Positions 1 through 8,664 of a stretch of 64,000 nt of DNA are shown piece by piece. The position numbers were made by a program, and so were the translations under genes. The first letter of the stretch is position 1, and every line of letters starts with the position of its first letter. Source of the DNA: Aquila chrysaetos chrysaetos (Eukaryota; Chordata; Aves; Accipitriformes; Accipitridae); assembly GCF_900496995.4 (NCBI RefSeq), contig NC_044006.1, positions 32,177,120-32,241,119 of the forward strand, given 5' to 3'. The notes beneath the pieces are model-generated. The model saw only the letters and a list, made by a program, of their open reading frames with translations, was not told the origin of the DNA and ran no database searches.

Positions 1-3000
1 CGTGAAGCCCCCTGAGTCCTAGTTTGTGCAATACTTTCTCCAGCACTCATTTTTTTCTGCCGCCACAGATAAAGTGTTCTTGACTGATCAGGACAGGAGA
101 ATCCCATTTTTGCTGCTGCAGTGTTTGCAGGAGAGTGCCCTGATCCATTCTGGTTTAGAGAGGTAGAGGGATGAGAAACGTTCCCCTTGTAAAGAACACT
201 TTGCTGTGCAAACACCATTCCAGATCAATAATTTTTGGTCCGTGAAATCAACAAAGCAGATAATTTCTTCCATTATTCTTCAAGTTGTTGTGAGCTTCTT
301 TATGCCTGACTCAGACCAGATCCCTCTCTTCCAGTTTGCCTTCCTTTTTTTTTCCTATATTGGCTTTTGCTAGGACTGGGAAATTATCTGATAGCCAGCA
401 GGTGCCCCACTCAGGTGCATTAGGAAAGGAGAGTAAGGAATTTTCTGAATGGCTGAACACATTGTGTTTTGAAGTGTTAGACACAAGGCTGTGGAAGGTA
501 GGAGCACAACTGCACTAAGGTTTTCTAGGTCCAGCTCCTCTTACGTATAGCTAGGCAAGAGGAGTGCACTGAATGAAGTCCAGGGACATACAGATATAGG
601 TAAGTTAGAATGCAGATCTGCAGAGTGTAACAGAGGTAGCTGGAGCTGCTCTGAATTTAAAAAAAACACCAGCTGATGAGGTGTAATGTAAAGGTCAGAA
701 AGTTGTATGTAGAAGCAGAGTGGACTTCAGCAAAATGTTAAGAAAAACGAGTATAATGAAGAATGTAATCAAGTCAAAGATGATTTAATCCAAGAAAGCT
801 GTGTGTGATGTGCTGCTTGTTGGTATCGGCTTCTCAGTATTGGCCATCATTCAAGATGTCTTGACTTACTGGTAAGTGTGTGCCACTTCTGGAGCTGCAT
901 AAAGACTTATCCAAGACAGCACTCCATGCCATATGAGTCTTCTAGTGAGCTGATTTCTTTCTCTCGCAGAAAGCTTCATTGTGGTCATGTAGACGTTCAT
1001 ATTACATTATAAATGTCTACATATCCAAGCTCTGCCTAATGATGCTTCTGACTCTTACTGTTTGTCCTTTTCAAGGGAGTAGACATAAAGGAGGAAGAAA
1101 GCCATCAAGTAATACCACATTGCACGGATTGTACATGTCATTCATACTTACAGCTTATATCATAAGGTCAAGAGCTTACCTTGCCTTGGGAGGGCTACCT
1201 GGCAGGGAGATCAAAAGAAACTTTCCTCTGAATCACAGTAACTCTGTGGTGGCCACTGCTAGCAGCAGGCCACAGGCTTTCTACTAACATTAGAGCTTGG
1301 GCCTCTGAGCCTGTCAGGAGTTTCGTGCATGGTTATGAACCTGTGCAGCTGCAAATGCAAAACATCGCTCAAGATTCAGGAAAGCATCGGGGTGCCATTG
1401 CAGTATCTTCTGCTATAGCTTAATGCTGATTCTGCAATGGTATGGTTTGGCCATTTGTGATAAAAGTCTAACAAAACTAAGTAGTTATTATAACTAACTT
1501 GTGGGCCAGTAAGGAAAGCGAAAAACAGAGAGCGTGTAAAAGTAATGCTAAGTGGACACCAAAGCAAGGAGGAACAGATGCCCCTGTCCACACACACATA
1601 TTGAGCAGATACTTCCCAACAAAAAACTTGGGACACTGGTGACTCACTTTAAACCTTCCCTCTTAAGACTGGCACCATCGACCTTAGGACACAGGAGGGC
1701 ATGGAAAGGGTGAGCATTAACAACAGAGTAAGGACTGAATACCAGAAAGTCTGTGCACAACAATTTTAACTAGAGAATTAATAGGAGTGAGCAATAATTG
1801 GATAGCTTGGACTGTATGTGTTAGTATTATTGTAACTGTATCAATAATATGTCTAGCCAGTATAGCGAAGATTCAAGCCTATGTGCCATGCATGGCATCT
1901 AGCAACACACTGCCTTATGAGCCCTACTCCAAAAACACAGGTGAGGACACCTAATGCACAAAGGAATATATATATATCTATATGAGGAATATACATATGT
2001 ATACAAACGTGTGTGTATACATATGTATGTATGCATATATACATATGAGATATATATGAGCTATTCTCTCATATTTCCAAGAACAGAGATTGCATGAAGG
2101 TCAAAGGGACTATGGAGAATTAAAGGTAATAGAGCGATGAACTCCCTCGTTCCTTCCATGCCAAACTATGTAGCATTGACACACAGGGCCCATGCTCTCA
2201 AGAGTGGTTTGCTTTGCCTCCCTCCATGACACACAGGTGTTGAGAGTTGCCTTGTCTCAAGACCAAGTCAAATAAATAGAAACAGCCACCCAGACCTGGT
2301 CAATCTGGGTGAAGGAAGGAGGAATAGGCAATCTTCTCTTCTCTGGATGAATTGTTAGAAGCTCCTTTTACTATGCTGGATTATTTAAAACCTGTTCAAT
2401 TTTGCAGTAGGTTCTCTGCGATTAATATTTTAAGTGCTCCTGTAATGAGCATAACAAAATTTGAGGGAGGTCATTGCTGCCTTGTTAGATATTGATTTCT
2501 GTCCAATGAGGAAGCATTTTAACTGGGTTACAAAGTGTTCTTCTCTAAGACGCTTAAAATAGGATTGAGGAACCATTATGATATAAACTAATCAGCTGGA
2601 CATCAAATTCAGAGATGATCCTGAAATTGCTTAGACATCGATTCTTTGTTATCTTTTCCTGTGGAGCATATTGTTCAATTCTGTTACCATCGAACTGGTG
2701 TCAGACGGAAATTTCAGTGAGCAGCAGCAATACAGAAAACTTAGATTTTTTTTTTTTTCTACAGAAGATTTTGGTCTTTTCAGTATTTTAACAGTAGGGG
2801 TGTGTCATCAAAGAAATTGCAGCTTTTGTGTATTTTTACTGCTTCTCAATGGAACAATGTTATTACTTATGATTACTAAGCCAGTCAGGCATGAGAGAAT
2901 GGATGTTGCAAGTGATACTACTCTCAAAATTGTAAAACAAGACATCAAATTAAAAGACAGCAAGCAGTTGATCTACACCCTGAAAGTCCTATTGAACCTG

Positions 3001-4747
3001 TCCATGCAAAAAGAGGGCAAAACTGGGGCCTTTCTTCCCCCTTTTAACTTCATTCCTATTTGTTTAGTACTTCCAAGAGCCTAGGATGAGAGGAATAATC
3101 CACAGCATGCACAGTGTGGGCCTTAGCCAAACCCTCTAGAAATCAATTGAAAAATATCTTTCTTGGGAGGTGGACTAAGCTTGGTATTAATCAGAAGCTG
3201 CCAAACCTTAAGTAGTTGTCTCTGTGCTAATGCAACGTTGTCTCCTGTCACAGCCCCTGTTCTGATTTAAATCTATTTTTTCTTCCTGAAAGGGGTGAGT
3301 TTGTTTTATATTTTAAAGTGCCACTGGCATGAGGTTAGCAGAGTCTCCCAAGAGCTTGTGGGAAAAAGTTCTGGGATGCTTTTTGTATCTGAATACAGTC
3401 TCATGCTAAGAGAAGGTCGCAGCGCTGATATCAGTGCACAAATACAGTTGACACATTGCAAGAATGTACAGATGTCTAGACATTGCAAAAATAAACATAG
3501 GTAAAGAGGGCTGATCCACTGCTCCACCATTCCTTCCTAGACCTGAACATTGCTGCTGGGCTCTGACAGTTCAGCGGGCAGCAAGGGAGCTCTCCCGAGG
3601 TCCAAGGAGCACACAAGGTTCTAGGTGGAACAACAACTGGTGCAAGGGAAAATTGCCTCTTTCCTGGAGGGGTGCAGGAATTCTCAAAATCAATCTATAA
3701 TCCATTTGGGGGCAGATCCTGTGCTGGTCTGAAGTAGCTGAGAGGTCTGTTGCTTAATATCAACTGAGAATTTTGCCTACAAGTCCGATGCAGAATTTAT
3801 TTCCAGGAGGCATTGCTAGGAGCTCCATGATAGCTAAAGGCTGCAATTCTCTATTAAGCCCTATCATTGCAAGGGGAGTTATTTATTTTTTTTTCTTCAT
3901 TCTGTCTTCTAGTTGTGTTTTCTAACTTTGCCCTCTGTAGCTTCCTTTGCCCCGCTTTTCCAGCAGATTTTAATTTAATTTAATTTAGATTTTAATTTTT
4001 TTTTAAAAAAGGATCTGTAATAGGATCAGTTCCTCTGTTGCACTAGTTGACTACTGCAAAGCAGGATCTGCTTCCTTTTTTGAGCTTTTGCATATATTAT
4101 TCCCAGTCTTCTTAGTACCTGCTGGCATATGTCATGGGCAGTGCTCCCTCAGTTTGTTTTCCTGACTGCAGTGAGAATGCAAGTTAAATCCCCATAAGTG
4201 AACTGGCACACTGGAGGACCTCCCTGCTGAGCACCAGGTAGGTGGATGTGGAGACAGAGATATGGTGACTGGGATCTAAAAAACACAGGGAGTGAGAACT
4301 AGAGTGGGGAAAAAAGCATGGGTGCTTGTCTTTTCCCATGTTCTGCAAGTAAGTGGGAAATCTAGAGAGATGCACATGAAGCAGGACTGGTCATATCCTC
4401 CCTTAAAATTCTGCTTAAAAGTCAGTGATGGTTTCCCTGTGTTTCTTGGGATTAGCGCACCTGAGAGCACATTTCACCAGGGGAATTAGAGTCCACCAGT
4501 GATTCAGTGCGAGACTTGGCAGATCTTTCATGTTGGGAGCATATCAAGGAAATTTTTTTTTTTCAAATTTACTCCAACACCTCAGTCTAAATAACATTCT
4601 AAAACCAGCAAGGAAACTACTTGGAAATAAGCAAAATCTTTGTGTAAATCTTAGCTTGGCTCACCATCCTACCTGTGTTTGCTCTTCCTACCTCTTGCCT
4701 TGAATGCATTAACCTTTTTTCTCCCTCCATTTCAGTCCGTGGCCTGG
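1..4747. other. Intergenic DNA, no gene recognised
   Basis: I see no exon-like pattern, RNA gene or recognisable transposon here apart from the AT microsatellite near 2 kb. The open frames are short, lack family similarity that I know and are what AT-rich DNA gives by chance. By human gene order EIF1B would be expected somewhere upstream of ENTPD3, but I found no frame resembling it. A (TTTAA)n-like run lies near 3970-4010. Confidence 0.6.
1966..2060. repeat. AT/TATG-rich microsatellite
   Basis: Alternating purine-pyrimidine sequence dominated by TA and TATG/CATA units. The self-complementary 12-mer ATACATATGTAT occurs twice within it, so the tract could extrude as a cruciform. The open frames crossing it are repeat translations and not genes. 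Confidence 0.85.
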
Positions 4748-4752
4748 CAAGT
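4748..4752 (+). repeat. Target-site duplication, left copy (CAAGT)
   Basis: CAAGT directly precedes the TG of the 5' LTR. The identical CAAGT follows the 3' LTR at 8660-8664. A 5-bp duplication is usual for many endogenous retroviruses and shows that both LTRs belong to one insertion. Confidence 0.88.
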
Positions 4753-5346
4753 TGTCCTGGTTTCAGCTGGGATAATTTTCTTCCTAAGAGCTGGTATAGT
4801 GTTATGTTTTGGATTCAGTGTGAGAATAATGTTGATAACACACTGATGTTTTCAGTTGTTGCTAAGTAGTGTTTAGACTAAGTCAAGGATTTTTCAGCTT
4901 CTCATGGCCAGCCAGTGAGAAGGCTGGAGGGGCACAAGAAGTTGGGAGGGGACACAGCCAGGACAGCTGACCCAAACTGGCCAAAGGAATATTCCATAAC
5001 ATGTGACGTCATGCCCAGTGTATAAACTGGGGGAGTTGGCCAGAGTGGGGGTGGATCACTGCTCGGGGAGTAACTGGGCATCGGTCGGCGGGTGGTGAGC
5101 AATTGCATTGTGCATCACTTGTTTTGTATATTACCATCCTTTTATTATTATTATTGTCATTTTGTTATTGTTATTATCATCATTATTATTTTCTTCCTTT
5201 CTGTCCTGTTAAATTGTTCCTATCTCAACCCATGAGTTTTACTTTTTTTTCTTTCCCAATTCTCTCCCCCATCCCACTGTCGGGGGGAGGGGAGTGAGCA
5301 AGCGGCTGCCTGGTGCTTGGTTGCTGGCTGGCTTTAAACCACAACA
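4753..5346 (+). repeat. 5' LTR of the provirus
   Basis: 594 bp, TG...CA. It matches the 3' LTR along its length, with about 29 substitutions in the first ~290 aligned bases by eye and a 6-bp gap near base 25. The 3' half carries an AT-rich TTATTATT block shared with the other three LTR copies. It contains a TATA box and a perfect CRE, annotated separately. I could not find a clear AATAAA signal in sense orientation. Confidence 0.92.
5004..5026 (+). promoter_or_regulatory. LTR core promoter: CRE and TATA box
   Basis: TGACGTCA, the full palindromic ATF/CREB site, is at 5004-5011, and TATAAA is at 5021-5026. This is the usual order and spacing for a U3 promoter. In the 3' LTR the site reads TGATGTCA and the TATA region reads TATATAC, so only the 5' copy keeps both ideal motifs. 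Whether it is active cannot be judged from sequence. Confidence 0.6.
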
Positions 5347-5354
5347 GCCCTTTT

Positions 5355-5372
5355 TGGCACCCAACTTGGGGT
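5355..5372 (+). other. Primer binding site, tRNA-Lys-like
   Basis: TGGCACCCAACTTGGGG lies just inside the 5' LTR. It differs at two or three positions from the lysine-tRNA (Lys1,2-type) primer site of retroviruses, which reads TGGCGCCCAACGTGGGG. It starts 8 bases after the LTR end as I drew it, a wider gap than the usual 0-3, so either the LTR edge or the site has shifted. Confidence 0.6.
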
Positions 5373-5467
5373 TCAAAGGGTTGAGATAACGACGGATCTG
5401 ACCAGAGAGTGTTAAAACTAATTTGTTACAAGCATTCATTATATTAGTTTAATAATCACTGGTCAAA

Positions 5468-7552
5468 ATGTGGATTTATTGGCTCTTAGAATTGTGGTGC
5501 TTGTTTTTAGAGTTTTTTTATGTATCACCTCACTTGCTGTATATAGTCCCTGTGCTGCTGCTTATCATCCGTGGGAGGTGGTTCAAGGTTTTCGCTTTGA
5601 TGTACTGTGTAACACTGGCTTATGGTATGATAAAATTATTGGTCGTGGAACTAATCCGGTATTTGTACTCAGCATTGTCATCACCTCTATACTTTAGGAG
5701 CTATCTGTGGGAAACTATTAATAATTACACCCTTTACCTTTTCTCCTCGGAGAGCCAATCTATGGGCGAGACACCTTTCTTCACCTTCCCCTTCTACTCC
5801 AGGCTAATTACAATAGTGTTTGAGAATTTTGAAAATTTTGAATACCCTTGGGATGTTGAAACCAGCATGGTCCTCTTGCTAGGAACTAGCATGTTCCTGA
5901 ATGTGGTTCAGGTCTTGTTTACAGTTAAACAACTGTTTAGGAATATCAGCCAGAGATCTGCCCCAAGGCTGGATAATTATGAGTGGCAGGGTGTGTGGGA
6001 TAGTATGGGCAAATACCTAGGACAATGGGCACCTCCAGTGTTTTGGAACTTTACCCCTGAACAAGTGCAGGACCCAGAAAAACTAGTAAAATATTTGGAA
6101 AAAGTATGCTGTCACCCTGGCAATTCCAGAGAGACACAAATCACTGCAACGTGCTGGGGCCTGGCCCATGCCTATCGAGCCCTGTTCGACATCATTCAGT
6201 ACCCTCAAGGGGAGAAGAAGGTCTCTGGATCTAACAACAAAACAACAGGCACTGCGGCCACTCCAACTCCTGCGACAGGCACTGTGGCCGCTCCAACTCC
6301 TGCGACAGGCACTGCGGCCACTCCAACTCCTGCGACAGGCACTGCGGCCAGTCCAACTCCTGCGACAGGCACTGCGGCCAGTCCAACTTCTGCGACAGGC
6401 ACTGTGGCCACTCCAACCCAAGCAACAGGCACTGCAGCCACTCCAATGCCTGCGACAGGCATTGCAGCCACTCCAACTCCTGCAACAGGCACTGTGGCCG
6501 CTCCAACCCAAGCAACAGGCACTGCAGCTGAACCAGAGGATCTGGCTGTAAAAGTACATCATGTAGATGCTCACGTACCGAAGAGTTGGGGCACTGAAGA
6601 ATATCAAAATAACCAACAGGTGGATCAGGCTGCCAAGATTGAAGTGTCTCAGGTGGACCTGGACTGGCAACATAAGGGTGAGCTATTTATGGCTCGGCGG
6701 GCCCATGGCACTTCAGGCCATCAGGGAAGAGATGCAACATATAGATGGGCTCATGATCAAGAGGTGGACTTGACCATGGATGCTATTGCGCAGGATATCC
6801 ATGAATGTGAAACATGTGCTGCAATTAAGCAAGCCAAGCGGTTAAAGCCCCTGTGGTATGGAGGGCGATGGCTGAAATATAAATATGGGGAGGCCTGGCA
6901 GATTGACTATATCACACTCCCACAAACCCGCCAAGGCAAGTGCCATGTGCTTACAATAGTGGAAGCAACCACCGGGTGGCTGGAGACATATCCCGTGCCC
7001 CATGCCACTGCCCGGAACACTATCCTGGGCCTTGAAAAGCAAGTCATATGGCAACATGGCACCCCAGAAAGAATTGAGTCGGACAACGAGACTCATTTCC
7101 GAAACAACCTCATAGACACCTGGGCCAAAGAGCATGGCATTGAGTGGGTATATCACATCCCCTATCATGCACCAGCCTCCAGGAAAATTGAACAATACAA
7201 TGAACTGTTAAAGACTACATTGCGAGCAATGGGGGGTGGAACCTTCAAACGCTGGGATACGCATTTAGCAAAAGCCACCTGGTTAGTCAACACCAGAGGA
7301 TCTGCCAGTTGGGGTGGCCCTGCCCAATCAGAACTTTTCCGTACTGTAGAAGGGGATGAAGTCCCTGCAGTGCACATAAAAAATATGTTAGGGAAGACAG
7401 TCTGGGTTATTCCTGCCTCAGGCAAAGGCAAACCCCTTTGTGGGATTGCTTTTGCTCAAGGACCTGGGTGCACTTGGTGGGTGATGCGAAAGGATGGGGA
7501 AGTCCGATGTGTGCCTCAAGGGGATTTGATTTTAGGTGATAATAGCCAATGA
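5468..7552 (+). CDS. Retroviral fusion ORF: hydrophobic N-part, repeat, integrase
   Basis: 694 codons without interruption. Residues about 4-36, 40-62 and 134-150 are hydrophobic and could span membranes. Residues up to about 255 look Gag-like only by position; I do not recognise the family. Residues about 260-355 are a 10-residue Pro/Thr/Ala repeat. Residues about 410-694 form a retroviral integrase. Its zinc-binding HHCC residues are H413, H418, C447 and C450. The catalytic triad is D480, D539 and E575, with exactly 35 residues between the last two. A C-terminal region rich in Trp and Gly follows. Protease, reverse transcriptase and RNase H are absent, so the join is an in-frame internal deletion or recombination. 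The first ATG after the primer site was taken as the start. Function today is unknown; an intact frame does not prove expression. Confidence 0.85.
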   Translation: MWIYWLLELWCLFLEFFYVSPHLLYIVPVLLLIIRGRWFKVFALMYCVTLAYGMIKLLVVELIRYLYSALSSPLYFRSYLWETINNYTLYLFSSESQSMGETPFFTFPFYSRLITIVFENFENFEYPWDVETSMVLLLGTSMFLNVVQVLFTVKQLFRNISQRSAPRLDNYEWQGVWDSMGKYLGQWAPPVFWNFTPEQVQDPEKLVKYLEKVCCHPGNSRETQITATCWGLAHAYRALFDIIQYPQGEKKVSGSNNKTTGTAATPTPATGTVAAPTPATGTAATPTPATGTAASPTPATGTAASPTSATGTVATPTQATGTAATPMPATGIAATPTPATGTVAAPTQATGTAAEPEDLAVKVHHVDAHVPKSWGTEEYQNNQQVDQAAKIEVSQVDLDWQHKGELFMARRAHGTSGHQGRDATYRWAHDQEVDLTMDAIAQDIHECETCAAIKQAKRLKPLWYGGRWLKYKYGEAWQIDYITLPQTRQGKCHVLTIVEATTGWLETYPVPHATARNTILGLEKQVIWQHGTPERIESDNETHFRNNLIDTWAKEHGIEWVYHIPYHAPASRKIEQYNELLKTTLRAMGGGTFKRWDTHLAKATWLVNTRGSASWGGPAQSELFRTVEGDEVPAVHIKNMLGKTVWVIPASGKGKPLCGIAFAQGPGCTWWVMRKDGEVRCVPQGDLILGDNSQ
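6244..6535 (+). repeat. 30-bp minisatellite inside the retroviral ORF
   Basis: Nine full units and one partial unit of 30 bp. Each begins ACAGGCACTG and encodes a ten-residue Ala/Thr/Pro repeat. Units differ at scattered positions (for example CCAACTCCT versus CCAACCCAA), so the array is not freshly expanded. Because the unit length is a multiple of three, gain or loss of copies keeps the frame open. Long frames on the opposite strand and in other phases here are by-products of the repeat. Confidence 0.95.
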
Positions 7553-8041
7553 ATTCAGTTGTATGATGTTAATTGCTATATAACCCTGCCACTGTATGTT
7601 ATCATTACTATAATTGTTATATGCTACATCAATGGTATTACAGTAAGAATCACTTAGATTAAGCAAGAATGAACTTTGATAAAACTAAGTGAAGCACAGT
7701 ACTGATGAGACCAGAACTGCCTTCAGCATGCAACAATCCAACAGTGCACACCATCTTCCTGCTGCACCCAATGTCACCCGCTCGCCACACCACACCGAAG
7801 CCCAATCCTGCTCTGCCGACTGAGTGGACCTCGCACCATCCCTCCTGCCCAGAAAGACTGTTATGACAGATGGAGCCCAAAGTCATGGACTAAATTAACT
7901 CAACAGACATTTTATAGGGATGGCCCATAGACTAAGGGAATGATATCTGTGTGTATATATACGTATCAGGACAGGAAACGTGACGGTGATTGATTAAGAT
8001 GTATTGGAAAGTATGGGACCTGAGCATGACGTAAATGGTAT
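7553..8041 (+). other. Non-coding 3' internal region of the provirus
   Basis: About 490 bp between the stop of the fusion frame and the purine-rich tract. I see no envelope-like frame. It presumably carries remnants or cis-acting sequence for the element. Confidence 0.5.
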
Positions 8042-8059
8042 AGAATAAGGGGTGGATAC
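8042..8059 (+). other. Purine-rich tract (candidate PPT)
   Basis: AGAATAAGGGGTGG and the bases that follow form a purine-rich run ending directly at the TG of the 3' LTR. This is where retroviruses prime plus-strand DNA synthesis. The tract is short and interrupted, so the call rests on position as much as on composition. Confidence 0.55.
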
Positions 8060-8659
8060 TGTGCCAGTTTTGGCTGGGATAGAGTTAATTTTCTTTCTAG
8101 TAGCTGGTATAGTGCTATGTCTTGGATTCAGTATGAGAAGAATGTTGATAACACACTGATGTTTTCAGTTGTTGCCAAGTAGTGTTAAGACTAAGTCAAG
8201 GACTTTTCAGCTTCTCATGCCCAGCCAGCAAGAAGGCCGGAGGGGCACAAGAAGTTGGGAGGGGATGCAGCCAGGGCAGCTGACCCAAACTGGCCAAAGG
8301 GGTATTCCATACCATGTGATGTCATGCCCAATATATACACTGAGGGGAGTTGGCCGGGGGGGCGTGGTGGGGCAGATCACTGCTCGGGAACTTACTGGGC
8401 ATCAGTCAGTGAGTGGTGAGCAATTGCACTGTGCATCACTTGTTTTGTATATTCCAATTCTTTTATTATTATTATTGTCATTTTGTTATTATTATCATTA
8501 TTATTTTCTTCCTTTCTGTCCTGTTAAATTGTTCTTATCTCAACCCATGACTTTTACTTTTTTTTTTTTCCGGATTCTCTCCCCCATCCCACTGGGTGGG
8601 TGGGAAGTGAGTGAGCGGCTGCACGGTGCTTAGTTGCTGGCTGGGGTTAAACCATGGCA
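8060..8659 (+). repeat. 3' LTR of the provirus
   Basis: 600 bp, beginning TGTGCCAG and ending with CA directly before the CAAGT target duplication. Compared with the 5' LTR it has lost the CpG of the CRE and carries the AGAGTT segment near base 25, which both solo LTRs also have. The 5' LTR therefore suffered the deletion. Confidence 0.92.
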
Positions 8660-8664
8660 CAAGT
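8660..8664 (+). repeat. Target-site duplication, right copy (CAAGT)
   Basis: Identical to 4748-4752 and immediately adjacent to the 3' LTR end. Confidence 0.88.

Larger units (their letters stand above)
4753..8659 (+). mobile_element. Two-LTR endogenous retrovirus, internally deleted
   Basis: The provirus is bounded by LTRs at 4753-5346 and 8060-8659 and by 5-bp target duplications CAAGT (4748-4752 and 8660-8664). The LTRs begin TG and end CA. The internal part is only 2713 bp: a primer binding site, one 694-codon frame, about 500 bp without a frame, and a purine-rich tract before the 3' LTR. No protease, reverse transcriptase, RNase H or envelope can be seen, so it is non-autonomous. Two solo LTRs of the same family lie at 26422-27019 and 44027-44606. 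The family is one I associate with bird genomes; my guess of a class III (ERV-L-like) lineage is from memory and untested, and the Lys-like primer site does not obviously support it. Confidence 0.93.

Noticed and set aside
6244-6535. Regular repeats that might suggest a CRISPR array
   Set aside because: Units are contiguous with no unique spacers, in a vertebrate retroelement coding region.
6083-6673. Antisense 196-codon frame and other frames over the retroviral minisatellite
   Set aside because: A 30-bp repeat without stops in one unit gives open frames in several phases on both strands; the encoded Cys/Arg/Ser repeats have no independent support.
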